DNA of 64,000 nucleotides from CALOAD01 sp942491415 (GTDB lineage Bacteria > Cyanobacteriota > Vampirovibrionia > Gastranaerophilales > CALOAD01), in contig CALOAD010000009.1 in NCBI GenBank assembly GCA_942491415.1, positions 124,001 through 188,000 of the forward strand, read 5' to 3'. The translations under genes were made by a program, and so were the position numbers. Shown here piece after piece: positions 26,419 to 35,387 of this stretch. The stretch's first letter is position 1. Each line of letters starts with the position of its first letter. The notes below the pieces were generated by a model. It had not been told where the DNA came from. It worked only from the letters and a program-made list of their open reading frames with translations, and did no database searches.

Positions 26419-26637
26419 ATGTTAACACTTTTCAAACGAAAAAAAGCCAATAGCCATAAACATTTAAATGGAACAGAGGTTACTTGTCCCGGTTGTAATG
26501 TTTCTTATAGCATTGAAAAATTCAATGAAGAAGCTGTAAGATGTCATGATTGTGGTTGTGTTTATTATCAAAGAACACATTCTGAAAAAGTGATTGATTG
26601 GGTTCGTGAGAAAATAAGAACTGTTGGTGGTTGTTAA
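26419..26637 (+). CDS. Small zinc-ribbon protein
   Basis: 72 residues. A basic start (FKRKKANSHKH) is followed by a zinc ribbon with CPGC (~24-27) and CHDCGC (~42-47), then a charged helix HSEKVIDWVREKIRTVGGC. A good ribosome binding site (AGAGGTAGAG) precedes the ATG at 26419 and a strong terminator follows 14 nt after the stop, so it is a real single-gene unit. Zinc ribbons of this size bind nucleic acid or protein; the role is unknown. Confidence 0.7.
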   Translation: MLTLFKRKKANSHKHLNGTEVTCPGCNVSYSIEKFNEEAVRCHDCGCVYYQRTHSEKVIDWVREKIRTVGGC

Positions 26638-26651
26638 AAAATTTTCAAAAC

Positions 26652-26684
26652 AAAAAAGTGCCGATAATTTATCGGCACTTTTTT
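26652..26684 (+). terminator. Intrinsic terminator
   Basis: 15-bp perfect stem AAAAAAGTGCCGATA with a 3-nt loop and a T6 run. Confidence 0.92.
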
Positions 26685-26761
26685 GTTTGTATTAAAACAT
26701 TTAAAAAAGCTATAATAAAAACAGAAATTTAAAAAACACAAAAATATAAGGAGTTACGATT

Positions 26762-27499
26762 TTGTTTTTGAAAAAAAGTTTAATAGCACTAGGGTTATTT
26801 TTTGCATTTTTGTTTATCTGGGCAAAGCCCTCTTTTGCAGGTAATTATAAAAGCTATGATGAAAATGTAGTGAGAGCTTTTAATAAAGTTAAAATAATGC
26901 AATTAAAACCGGATATATCTTTGTCTTATGATGCATCTGAGGCTCAAATAGATAAGGCTGTATATGAATATTTAAAAAGTGAAAGATTTTTTCAACGAAA
27001 ACTAAAAGGAAAACCGGGATTGTTTTTTGTTGAAACAAAACCTCAGATATTAGAATTTAAACAATCTGATAAAAGCATTAAGATTGAGCGCAACTTGCTT
27101 ATTTCCAAAATATATATTTTAAAAAACCCTGAAAAATTTATGTTTGCTCTTGATAAAACCTTGCCTATAGAAGTGATTTCCGATAGAGGAACTATAAAAA
27201 ACAAGATTGAAAACAATATGACAGCTTATGCGATTGTTTCTGAAAAAATAGATAAGGCAAGGGCACCGTTTATATTGAAAACATTGAAATTTACGACTAA
27301 TAGTTTTTTAAACTTAATGATAATAATTCCTAAATTAGGATTTGGGTATTTGATCAATCCTCCTTTATCCTGGTTAAAAATAGGAACTCCGTCTGATATT
27401 TATAAGGATATAATGAAAGAAGCAGAAAGCCTTAGCATAGGGGAGAAAGACTATAGAGAAATTAAATACTTTGAGCCGAATGTTGATTTAGGGCTTTAA
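26762..27499 (+). CDS. Secreted protein of unknown function
   Basis: 245 residues starting at TTG (26762), with AAGGAG 8-9 nt upstream. A typical signal peptide is present: basic start (FLKKS), hydrophobic core (LIALGLFFAFLFIWA), likely cleavage at SFA-GN (residue ~26). The mature part has mixed beta/alpha character. A hydrophobic stretch at ~182-195 (FLNLMIIIPKLGFGYLI) may contact the membrane. No family is recognised. Strong terminators on both sides mark it as monocistronic. Confidence 0.7.
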   Translation: MFLKKSLIALGLFFAFLFIWAKPSFAGNYKSYDENVVRAFNKVKIMQLKPDISLSYDASEAQIDKAVYEYLKSERFFQRKLKGKPGLFFVETKPQILEFKQSDKSIKIERNLLISKIYILKNPEKFMFALDKTLPIEVISDRGTIKNKIENNMTAYAIVSEKIDKARAPFILKTLKFTTNSFLNLMIIIPKLGFGYLINPPLSWLKIGTPSDIYKDIMKEAESLSIGEKDYREIKYFEPNVDLGL

Positions 27500-27512
27500 A
27501 AATAATAAAGAT

Positions 27513-27568
27513 ATAAAAGAGTTGGAAGGTGCTTACAAATTAGAGTCAGCATCTTCCAACTCTTTTAT
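27513..27568 (+). terminator. Long intrinsic terminator
   Basis: ATAAAAGAGTTGGAAG (27513-27528) pairs with CTTCCAACTCTTTTAT (27553-27568), with an inner TGCT/AGCA stem. The rest of the gap to 27802 is AT-rich with no supported feature. Confidence 0.85.
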
Positions 27569-27802
27569 GTTAGCTTTATATTGAGTTTATCTAATCCCTT
27601 TAATGGATAATTTTTGATTGAAAATTATAGACAAATGGGTAATAAAAAGTGTTAATATTCTTAAGATTCATATATTGTAAATTTGTATAGTTTATGCTAA
27701 GGTTAAAAAATCAAATAGATACTTTATTTGGTAAGGGCTGTATTCCAGTCATTTTGGTAAAAAATTAAGTTTAGGCACAGTTTATTAAAAAAGGGAGCTA
27801 AT

Positions 27803-28054
27803 ATGAGAGTTATCAATGTAAACCCTTTTAGCTCAATCAACAATCAGAGTAGAGTTAATTTTGCTAACTGTAAAAAGAAAAAAGTTGTTGATTTTGATTC
27901 TAAAAATACAAGAGAAAATAAGTTTAATGGTTGTAAAGCACAAAACTTGTGCAAAGAAACTAAAAAAACTTTGGGCATGGCATGTCGAATAATCGCTGTT
28001 CAACAAGAGATTATTAAAAATCTTGCAGGAAAAATAAATAAAAAATCTAATTGA
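27803..28054 (+). CDS. Small lineage-specific protein
   Basis: 83 residues. The leader MRVINVNPFSSINNQSRVNF resembles the FxG leaders seen elsewhere here, but the motif is NFANC instead of NFxG. A lysine-rich body with four cysteines follows (residues ~23, 44, 49 and 60). No domain is recognised. GGGAG precedes the ATG and a terminator follows. Confidence 0.6.
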   Translation: MRVINVNPFSSINNQSRVNFANCKKKKVVDFDSKNTRENKFNGCKAQNLCKETKKTLGMACRIIAVQQEIIKNLAGKINKKSN

Positions 28055-28092
28055 ATAAAAGTATTTAAAAAAGATTAAAAAAGTTATAAAAT

Positions 28093-28129
28093 AAAAGAGT
28101 TCCTAAAAAAACAAAATAGGGGCTCTTTT
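28093..28129 (+). terminator. Intrinsic terminator
   Basis: AAAAGAG-TCCTA pairs with TAGGGGCTCTTTT around an A-rich loop. Confidence 0.75.
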
Positions 28130-28260
28130 GAGTTTATGTCATGCTTTTAGGTTTTTAGTCAAATGTTAAGATATATAACAAATATATAAGCATGTTGAAA
28201 TTCGTCCCTTAGATTTGTTTTTATATATATAAGCAAGTAATAAATAATTGGAGATAAAAT

Positions 28261-29133
28261 ATGGGCATCATAATAACAAGCGGAGCAAATGGAAACCCAC
28301 AATTTAATTTTGAAGGTGTTCAGGACGCTTACATCCAAGGTGTTGGTCTTGTTCAAGGTAATGGAGCTATGTCTATCGGGCAAAATGAGAATAACGAAAC
28401 TCTATTTGGCATGGCAAATGAAGATGCTGAAGGCTTATTTGAATTTGACGGTGAAAGTAAAAATTCAAACTATGTATTTACAGGTCAAAATATTGAAGCT
28501 AAGTTAGGAAATAAAAACGATACAGTTATTTGGGACGTTTCAAACGGCAAATTAGATGCAAATAACGGTAACGATAGAATTGCAGCTACAAATGGATCTA
28601 TGGATAATTTCATTGATCTGGGTGATGATAACGATATTATTATTGATGATGGTGATTTTAATATAATGACAGGTATTGGTAATAATAATATTCATCTAAC
28701 TGAATCATCTAACGGTGCTGTTGTTTCAACTAAAAATGGTGAAGATTCAGTATTAATTGAAGGAACTAACGCTTTTGTTAAGCTGGGTGATGGTGTTAAT
28801 AATATAGCAATTGGCAATATGGGTGTAAATAACGCTGTATTTGCAGGATCCGGTGCTGATAATATTATAGATAACGGTTCTTATAACTATATTTCAGGTG
28901 GTGCCGGTGATGATAAAGCCGAAATTAATGGTCAATTTGGAAAAGTTGAACTGGGCGAAGGCAATAACGGAGTTGCTGTACACGGTTATAAAAACGAAGT
29001 TTATCTGGATAAAGCTGCAGACGGCTTTTTTGACAGATTAAATTTCTTAAATCCATTTGCTGATCATAATTCAGCTAAGTCATATATAGACATGATCTGG
29101 GCATCATTGTTCCCTCCAAAAGAAGAAGAATAA
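28261..29133 (+). CDS. Beta-roll (RTX-like) repeat protein
   Basis: 290 residues, strongly acidic and rich in Gly, Asn and Asp. From ~85 to ~255 it consists of short repeats of G-x-G/N-N/D-D/N-x-I/V type, e.g. ANNGNDRIAA, LGDDNDIIID, TGIGNNNIHL, AGSGADNIID, SGGAGDDKAEI and LGEGNNGVAV. This is the pattern of calcium-binding parallel beta-rolls, though with fewer perfect GGxGxD nonapeptides than classical RTX toxins. No signal peptide is present and the last residues (SLFPPKEEE) are acidic. Type I secretion is possible, but no ABC exporter/MFP genes are in the window. GGAG precedes the ATG. It may be a surface or secreted structural protein. Confidence 0.7.
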   Translation: MGIIITSGANGNPQFNFEGVQDAYIQGVGLVQGNGAMSIGQNENNETLFGMANEDAEGLFEFDGESKNSNYVFTGQNIEAKLGNKNDTVIWDVSNGKLDANNGNDRIAATNGSMDNFIDLGDDNDIIIDDGDFNIMTGIGNNNIHLTESSNGAVVSTKNGEDSVLIEGTNAFVKLGDGVNNIAIGNMGVNNAVFAGSGADNIIDNGSYNYISGGAGDDKAEINGQFGKVELGEGNNGVAVHGYKNEVYLDKAADGFFDRLNFLNPFADHNSAKSYIDMIWASLFPPKEEE

Positions 29134-29148
29134 AAAATTGATAAATTG

Positions 29149-29177
29149 AAAAAAGAGAGGTTAATCCTCTCTTTTTT
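29149..29177. terminator. Bidirectional terminator
   Basis: 12-bp stem AAAAAAGAGAGG and complement with a 5-nt loop, between the beta-roll gene and the converging proB. Confidence 0.88.
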
Positions 29178-29200
29178 AATGTTTTAAATTAAAAACTTTG

Positions 29201-30358
29201 TTAAACAAAAACGATATTATCTCGTGTAATTAAAGCGTCATAGTTTTTATGTCCTAATATCGATTCTATTTCATCAGAATGTTTGCCAATGATTTTTTTA
29301 GAATCAGTATCGTTATAATTCATAATACCTCGGGCAAATTCTTCGCCGCTTTCGTCTATGATACCAACTACATCTCCGTTTGAGAAATGACCTTTAACTT
29401 TTAAGGTTCCGATGGGCAAAAGACTTGCGTTTTTGTTTAATAGCGCTTTTTTTGCGCATTCATTAACTTGTAAAATTCCTTCTACATTTGAAGCGTAGCC
29501 AATCCAACGTTTTTTACCGGATAAATTTTTGACAGGTAAAAACACTGTTCCCAGCTCTTCTCCGCTGAATATTTTATCAATCACTCCTTGTTGTTTTCCA
29601 TTGGCGATGAGGGCGAATCCTCCCGCTCTTGAAGCTAGTTTCATGGCCTCAAGTTTTGTTTTCATCCCGCCTCTTCCTTTTTTAGAAGCCTCAAATCCAA
29701 GGTCTTCAATTTCTGAAGTGACTTCTTTTACTACGGGTATTATTTTTACGTTTTCATCGCTTCTTGGATCGCCATCATAAAGACCGTTTACATCTGATAA
29801 GATAATAAGCAAATCAGCTTCCATTTTACTCATTACCAAAGCCGAAAGTTTGTCATTGTCACCAAAACACACTTTAATACCATCGGAATTAAAACATTCC
29901 ACTTCGCTTGTTGAAACCGTATCATTTTGGTTTATTACAGGTATTACGCCCAGTTCTAAAAGTTCGCTGAGTGCGTTTCTTAGGCTTAGATACCTTGCTC
30001 TGTTAGAAAAATCATCTTCAGTCAGTAAAACTTGCGCTGTTGTTATATTAAACTTGTCAAAACCTTCTTCATAGATATACATTAATCGCCCTTGTCCCAC
30101 CGCTGCACATGCCTGTTTTAGTGGAACTAATGAGGGTTTATCCATTTTGAGTTTTTTTGCGCCAAGTCCGATAGCACCTGATGAAACTATAATTATTTCT
30201 TTGCCCTGTTTTTTTAAGTCTGCTATGGATTCTATAAAAGAATAAATTCGAGAAAGAGCTATATTGCCATCATCTCGGGTGAGGACGTTGGTTCCGAATT
30301 TAAATACTATTCGTTTTGCTTTTTGAATTTTTTTTCTAAAATCAGTTTTTGAAGTCAT
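29201..30358 (-). CDS. proB: Glutamate 5-kinase with PUA domain
   Basis: 385 residues; first step of proline synthesis, ATP + glutamate to glutamyl-5-phosphate. The amino-acid kinase domain (~10-265) contains RIVFKFGTNVLT, VSSGAIGLG, ALLELG-like VIPVINQNDTVS, FGDNDKLSALV and GRGGMKTKLEA binding ATP/Mg. The C-terminal PUA domain (~285-370) includes SLLPIGTLKVKGHFSNGDVV. proA is not in the window. Single gene, probably ending at the 29149 terminator. Confidence 0.94.
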   Translation of the reverse strand: MTSKTDFRKKIQKAKRIVFKFGTNVLTRDDGNIALSRIYSFIESIADLKKQGKEIIIVSSGAIGLGAKKLKMDKPSLVPLKQACAAVGQGRLMYIYEEGFDKFNITTAQVLLTEDDFSNRARYLSLRNALSELLELGVIPVINQNDTVSTSEVECFNSDGIKVCFGDNDKLSALVMSKMEADLLIILSDVNGLYDGDPRSDENVKIIPVVKEVTSEIEDLGFEASKKGRGGMKTKLEAMKLASRAGGFALIANGKQQGVIDKIFSGEELGTVFLPVKNLSGKKRWIGYASNVEGILQVNECAKKALLNKNASLLPIGTLKVKGHFSNGDVVGIIDESGEEFARGIMNYNDTDSKKIIGKHSDEIESILGHKNYDALITRDNIVFV

Positions 30359-30565
30359 TTTTTAAACCTGTTTTGACTGTATAACTTGAGCTGAAAATTA
30401 ATGAGCAATTCAGATTATATATTTTAAATAATAACAGTTAAATGTGAAATTAACAGAGTTTTTTAAGGATTTTTGACAGATTTGAACATCAAATGACCGC
30501 ATTCAAGTTTTCTGAAAACTGACTCATTTGGGTATAGCCCTTTGATTTTGTAGTATTCTTTAGTT

Positions 30566-31951
30566 ATGTCAGAGCATGTTCTTGAAACGGTTAAAAATTT
30601 TCTGAGAAGATACAACTTATTAAAGGGACAAAAAACTATAGTTGTAGGTTTTTCAGGTGGTTACGATTCACTTTGTTTGCTTGATATTTTAAATAAACTT
30701 TCTCAAAATTTTGATTTTAAGCTTATTGCAGCTCACTTGAACCACAATTGGAGAGGTGAAGAGTCTTTGCAAGAGCAAAAAAATGCTGAAGCTTATTGTC
30801 TGGAAAATGATATAAAATTTCTAACAAAAAACCTTTCTTCGGAGTTGCCTCAAACAGAATTGGAAGCCAGAAACCAAAGATATCAATATTTTACGGAAAT
30901 TGCTGATGAATATTCAGTAACGGCAATTTTAACAGGACATACATTGACTGATAATGCCGAAACAATTATTTATAGGGTGATTAAAGGTACAGGAATTCAA
31001 GGATTGACAGGTATTCCTGAGTCTAGAAAGTTGACTTCTAATTGTACAATTTATAGACCTTTATTAGATATAACAAGAGAGCAAACGGTTAAATATTGTC
31101 AAGATAATGAATTAAAGGCAAATGAAGATTCAAGTAATTTAGATTCAAAATATGCTCGTAATAATATTCGTTTAAATCTTTTTCCTGGATTAAAAAAATA
31201 TAATAAAGATGTTGAAAAAGCCTTGATAAGGATGTCATTGTTGGCTAAAGAATCTGAAGAAATAGTTAAAGATAGACTTTTGGAAATTAAAAAAGAGCTT
31301 TATATTTCTAAAAATGAAATAGATACTTCAAAATTTATAAAACTTTCTAATTCTATTCAAAAACGTTTTATTTATGAGCTTTTGATAGAAAATAAACTTG
31401 AATATGATACGAAAAAAATCGATGAAATAAATAACTTTATAAAAGAAAATATAAAGTCAAAATCTGGTAAAACCCATTCTATTACTCAAAATACTTGGTT
31501 GTTTGTTTCTTTTAAAGTTATAAAAATAATTTACCGAGTCAAATCTGATGTGATAGAATCTATTGTAAAGGTTGACTTAGAAGGAAAAACTATTTTTAAG
31601 GATTTGAAAAAAGTTTTAACTGTTCAATCTTTTGATGATATTAATGTTTCTTTTGAATATCCTGATGAAACATCAAAAGATGCATTAGTGGATTTATCCG
31701 GAATTAGTGAGCCTTTATATCTAAGAACGAGAAGAGCCGGTGATAAAATACAGCCGTTCGGGATGAAGGAAAAGGTGAAGCTAAAAAAATACTTGATAAA
31801 TAAGGGGATTCCGGAGTTTCAACGTGATGAGCTTATATTATTAGCTACAGATAGCGAAGTTATATGGGTGGTGGGCGTTGGATTAAGTGAAAATGCTAGA
31901 GTCATTAAAAACCCCACGCATTTTTTACGTGTAGAAAAAGAGGAAAAATAA
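30566..31951 (+). CDS. tilS: tRNA(Ile)-lysidine synthetase
   Basis: 461 residues. It modifies C34 of the CAU-anticodon tRNA-Ile to lysidine; essential for AUA decoding. The N-type ATP pyrophosphatase P-loop SGGYDSLCLL (~30-39) has Tyr where most have Lys/Val. HLNHNWRGEES and TGHTLTDNAETI are further family motifs, and ARNNIRLNLFPGL lies in the tRNA-binding part. The C-terminal TilS_C domain (~385-455) contains RRAGDKIQPFGMK and WVVGVGLSENARV. First gene of a tight operon: its stop abuts the hpt ATG. Confidence 0.94.
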   Translation: MSEHVLETVKNFLRRYNLLKGQKTIVVGFSGGYDSLCLLDILNKLSQNFDFKLIAAHLNHNWRGEESLQEQKNAEAYCLENDIKFLTKNLSSELPQTELEARNQRYQYFTEIADEYSVTAILTGHTLTDNAETIIYRVIKGTGIQGLTGIPESRKLTSNCTIYRPLLDITREQTVKYCQDNELKANEDSSNLDSKYARNNIRLNLFPGLKKYNKDVEKALIRMSLLAKESEEIVKDRLLEIKKELYISKNEIDTSKFIKLSNSIQKRFIYELLIENKLEYDTKKIDEINNFIKENIKSKSGKTHSITQNTWLFVSFKVIKIIYRVKSDVIESIVKVDLEGKTIFKDLKKVLTVQSFDDINVSFEYPDETSKDALVDLSGISEPLYLRTRRAGDKIQPFGMKEKVKLKKYLINKGIPEFQRDELILLATDSEVIWVVGVGLSENARVIKNPTHFLRVEKEEK

Positions 31952-32494
31952 ATGGCAGTATTGGATAAAACGGCAGATCAATTAAAAGAGCTTTTCTCTG
32001 AAAACCAAATACAACAAAGAGTTAAAGAAATTGCCCTTGAAATAAATAAAGAATTTAAAGATGAAGAATTATATGTTTTATGTGTTTTAAAAGGTTCGGT
32101 ATTGTTTGTAACCGATCTGGTGAAACACCTTTCTATGCCTGTTCAGCTTGAGTTTATAAGGCTTTCCAGCTATGGTGATGGGTTTAAGTCAAACGGAAAA
32201 ATAAACGCTGTTGATTTAACTCTTCCGAATTTAGAAGGTAAAAACGTTTTAATCGTTGAAGATATTGTTGATACCGGATTAACTGCTAATTTTTTAATCG
32301 ACTATATAAAACTTCAACACTCTGCTAAGAAAATAAAATTCACCACAATGCTGGATAAAACCTGCGCCCGAGAAAAGCACGTAAATATTGATTATACAGG
32401 CTTTCCTGTTGATGATAAGTTTGTAGTTGGTTACGGGCTTGATTATATTGGTTATTATAGAAATCTGCCTTATATAGGGTATTTCCCGGGTTAA
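31952..32494 (+). CDS. hpt: Hypoxanthine phosphoribosyltransferase
   Basis: 180 residues; purine salvage, converting hypoxanthine/guanine + PRPP to IMP/GMP. The PRPP-binding loop is VLIVEDIVDTGLT (~92-104), and VLKGSVLFVTDL (~45-56) is the pyrophosphate loop. The substrate segment DDKFVVGYGLDY lies near the C-terminus. The ribosome binding site GAGGAAAAA is inside the end of tilS. The tilS-hpt pairing is widespread in bacteria. A DUF3326 gene follows after 4 nt. Confidence 0.95.
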   Translation: MAVLDKTADQLKELFSENQIQQRVKEIALEINKEFKDEELYVLCVLKGSVLFVTDLVKHLSMPVQLEFIRLSSYGDGFKSNGKINAVDLTLPNLEGKNVLIVEDIVDTGLTANFLIDYIKLQHSAKKIKFTTMLDKTCAREKHVNIDYTGFPVDDKFVVGYGLDYIGYYRNLPYIGYFPG

Positions 32495-32498
32495 AATA

Positions 32499-33494
32499 AT
32501 GAAAAAAGATAATCTTGCAGCTTTTATAGTACCAACAGGTGTTGGTGCTTCTATAGGCGGTTTTGCAGGGGATGCTTCTCCTTTCGCTTCTATGATTTCA
32601 GAGGTTTGCACATTGATGGTTAATCCAAATGTCGTTAATGGTGCTGTTTTCTCAGGTATTAATAACAAAATGTTTTATACCGAAGGTTTCGCCATAGATA
32701 GCTTTTTTAAGGAAGAGATTGCACTGCGACCCTCTCGATCAAATAAAATAGGCGTTATTTTTGATTGTGCAATTCCTGAGAATGTTTTAAATGTTCATAT
32801 AAATACAATGAATGCAGTTGAGGCTGTTTATGGGATAAGCACAATAGGTTATGAACGTACAAAAACGCCTGTGGGTGTGGATTTTTCGGTTTTGGAGTCA
32901 GGCATATCTTCAGGCTTGGTTAAAAATCCCGATACATTGATGGATGCAGCCCAAAGACTTATTGATAAAGGAGCTGAAGCTATAGCGGTAGTTTGTCTTT
33001 TTGATGATGACGATGATCTTCAATATTCAAACGGCAGTGGCGTCGATCCTGTGGGTGGCGTTGAGGCTATTATTTCGCATGTTTTAACAAAAGAGTTTTT
33101 AGTTCCAACCGCTCATGCTCCTGCTTTTGAGTCCTTGGATATTTCTACCAAGGTAGTTGATAAAAGGGTTTCGGCTGAATATATAACCCCGACATTCTTG
33201 CCTTGTGTGCTTCAAGGGCTTTATAATGCGCCTTTATTAGTTCCGCTTCAAAATAGCAAAGAGTCTGATTATACAATTCAAGATTTAAAAGCGTTGATAA
33301 TGCCGGCTAATTGCCTTGGAGGACTTCCGGTACCGGCATGTGTTGAGAAAAACATTCCGATTATAGCTGTAAATGAAAATAAAACAGTTTTGAATGTTAC
33401 AAGCGAAAATCTTGGTATTAGTGATAAAGTACTTCAAGTTGATAGTTATAAAGAGGCTAAATTAGCTTTAGAAAAGATTTTGAACTTTATTTAA
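32499..33494 (+). CDS. DUF3326 family protein (cyanobacterial/plant type)
   Basis: 331 residues. The start AAFIVPTGVGASIGGFAGDA (7-26) and the following ASPFASMISEVCTLMVNPNV and MFYTEGFAIDSF are characteristic of DUF3326, a family known mainly from cyanobacteria and plants. Its function is unknown. The rest has alternating beta/alpha character with GVDPVGGVEAIISH (~188-201) and a late APLLVPLQ segment. It is the third gene of the tilS-hpt operon (4-nt gap) and overlaps the tail of the converging MCE gene by 8 nt. Its presence supports a cyanobacterial-lineage host. Confidence 0.82.
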   Translation: MKKDNLAAFIVPTGVGASIGGFAGDASPFASMISEVCTLMVNPNVVNGAVFSGINNKMFYTEGFAIDSFFKEEIALRPSRSNKIGVIFDCAIPENVLNVHINTMNAVEAVYGISTIGYERTKTPVGVDFSVLESGISSGLVKNPDTLMDAAQRLIDKGAEAIAVVCLFDDDDDLQYSNGSGVDPVGGVEAIISHVLTKEFLVPTAHAPAFESLDISTKVVDKRVSAEYITPTFLPCVLQGLYNAPLLVPLQNSKESDYTIQDLKALIMPANCLGGLPVPACVEKNIPIIAVNENKTVLNVTSENLGISDKVLQVDSYKEAKLALEKILNFI

Positions 33495-34641
33495 AACTGC
33501 ATTTGTTATTTTGCTTTTTGCATTTTTCAAAATATCCTCCGGGTTTGCCAAAAAGTAGTCTTAAAAGCAAAAATCTTTTGCTAAAAAGCTCACTTATTCC
33601 GTTACTCATGCAATTTACGCTTTTGGCTGCTGTATTAGAATTGCGTAGTGTGCTTATAATTAGAGTTTTTACATCCTTTTCTAATCCGTTTTTTTCTAAT
33701 TCATCAAGAATATCAGAAGCTTCGTCAAGTGTTATTCCGGCTTTTGCAAAAGCACAGCTTACATTTTCGATTAATCTGGTTCTTTTGATATCTCGATAAA
33801 GATCGTTAGTGTTTTTATCCAGATCATTTACTAATTTATCAGCACTGTGAAATAAAGAATTAAGAGATTTTGCCGTTAGGGTTAATTCTTCTTTAAAGTT
33901 AGGACATTCACTGCATTTTTCGATAAGATCACCTGTCTTGTTTGATAATTTACCAATTCCTGAAAAAGTATCCACTACGCCTGTTTTGAATTCTTTCTCA
34001 GAGGTTATTTCTTCTATATTTTCGGATGTTTTTTGAAAAAATCTAAAAGTATTAGCACTACTTTGAATTAAAAGATGAAGGTCTTGTTTGTTTGTAGACA
34101 TAAGTTCGTTTAAGTGGACCATTGTTTCTTCAGTAACTTTTAAAGTGCTTAAAGCGCGCTCTTTCATTTCTTTTATATCCGTCGCTTTAAAGTTATCAGA
34201 TAAAAATTGTTGTATATCAGAAAGGTTAAAGGGGGATTTTCCATAAATTACATCTCCTTCAGAGAGAATATTACTTGTATTATCTTGTATCGGTATAATA
34301 TCGATATATTTTTGTCCTGTAATCCCTTCCATTTTGATTTCAGCTCTAGACCGGCAAGGGATTTTCATTCCTTTTTTGAATATTTTTATATGAACATCAG
34401 TTTTCTTAAAATCGGGGGCATGGCAAACTTCTCCTACTTTTCCGATATCTATACCTTTGTAATAGGCAATAACCCCTTTTGATAAAGGTCCAGGGTTTTC
34501 AAATCTTGCAATTATATGAAAATCAGGAGTAATAGCAAAATATCTAAGCCATAAAATGGTGAATATTAAAAGGCTGAGTGATGCTATTATAAATAGTCCT
34601 GCTTTGAATTGGGCTTGTTTTTTTTGGTTTGAGTTGAGCAT
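33487..34641 (-). CDS. mlaD: MCE/MlaD-family lipid-binding protein
   Basis: 384 residues. One N-terminal membrane helix (~13-31, AGLFIIASLSLLIFTILWL) is followed by an MCE domain (~38-118) with NPGPLSKGVIAYYKGIDIGK, AEIKMEGITGQKYIDI and the PIQDNT turn. A long helical C-terminal part (~130-330) contains coiled-coil-like heptads. MCE proteins form rings that ferry phospholipids across the periplasm or envelope in Mla/TGD/Yrb systems. It is the last gene of the mlaE-mlaF-mlaD operon (11 nt after mlaF), like the cyanobacterial/plastid TGD1-3-2 set. Confidence 0.9.
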   Translation of the reverse strand: MLNSNQKKQAQFKAGLFIIASLSLLIFTILWLRYFAITPDFHIIARFENPGPLSKGVIAYYKGIDIGKVGEVCHAPDFKKTDVHIKIFKKGMKIPCRSRAEIKMEGITGQKYIDIIPIQDNTSNILSEGDVIYGKSPFNLSDIQQFLSDNFKATDIKEMKERALSTLKVTEETMVHLNELMSTNKQDLHLLIQSSANTFRFFQKTSENIEEITSEKEFKTGVVDTFSGIGKLSNKTGDLIEKCSECPNFKEELTLTAKSLNSLFHSADKLVNDLDKNTNDLYRDIKRTRLIENVSCAFAKAGITLDEASDILDELEKNGLEKDVKTLIISTLRNSNTAAKSVNCMSNGISELFSKRFLLLRLLFGKPGGYFEKCKKQNNKCSFK

Positions 34642-34652
34642 TTTATCCTCGT

Positions 34653-35387
34653 TTATTTTTTTTCTTTTTCAAAAGCTTCGATAGGTTTTCTATTCCTAAA
34701 ACCCCATGGATAGGGTGAATTTTCCGTTAAAAATTCTTTTATGGTTCCGCCCCACATGATTTTCCCCGAATCAAGTATTAAAACCCTGTCTGAAACATTT
34801 TTTATAGTTCCAATGTCGTGTGTTACCACTATTGAAGTCACATCAATTTCGTTTTTTAGTGTTACCATATCAGCTTCGAGTTTTGATGCGGTAGCAGGGT
34901 CTAACCCTGTGCTGGGTTCATCGTAAAGTAGTATTTCAGGTTTTAAAGCTAATGCTCTAGCTATGCTGATTCTTTTTTTCATTCCTCCTGAAAGTTCTTC
35001 GGGATACATTTTTATTGTATATTCTAGCCCTACTATTCTTAATGCCTCTAAGACACGGGTATGTATTTCACTGTGAGATAAGTTGGTTGTTTCAAATAAA
35101 GCGAGTGAAACATTTTCCCAGACAGTGAGAGAGTTAAAAAGAGCAGCATATTGAAAAGCCATCCCGAATTTTGAAGCTTTTACTTCTATAGTGCCGGAAT
35201 CTGGGGCTAGAAGGTTAGTTATAAGTTTTAAAATAGTACTTTTGCCTGAGCCTGAAGGTCCTGCAATTGTTAAAATTTCACCTTTGTAAACCTCTAAAGA
35301 CAAGTCTTTTAGTACAACTTTATCCCCAAAAGAAAGGTGTACATTGTCAATCGTGATTATTGGATTTTTATTTTGTTCATTTTTCAT
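34653..35387 (-). CDS. mlaF: ABC transporter ATPase, Mla/TGD3 type
   Basis: 244 residues with a full ABC set: Walker A GPSGSGKST (~39-47), Q-loop AFQYAALF, signature LSGGMKKR (~142-149), Walker B ILLYDEPSTGLDP (~162-174), and switch His in VVTHD (~198-202). The QYAALFNSLTVWENV segment and the GGMKKR signature are typical of the MlaF/TGD3 branch that powers lipid transport with an MlaE permease. GGAG lies 7 nt before the ATG, within the end of mlaE. Confidence 0.93.
   Translation of the reverse strand: MKNEQNKNPIITIDNVHLSFGDKVVLKDLSLEVYKGEILTIAGPSGSGKSTILKLITNLLAPDSGTIEVKASKFGMAFQYAALFNSLTVWENVSLALFETTNLSHSEIHTRVLEALRIVGLEYTIKMYPEELSGGMKKRISIARALALKPEILLYDEPSTGLDPATASKLEADMVTLKNEIDVTSIVVTHDIGTIKNVSDRVLILDSGKIMWGGTIKEFLTENSPYPWGFRNRKPIEAFEKEKK

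Noticed and set aside
30359..30565. Promoter at TTGACA (~30472) for tilS
   Set aside because: No acceptable -10 hexamer 16-18 nt downstream; the match is probably chance in AT-rich DNA.
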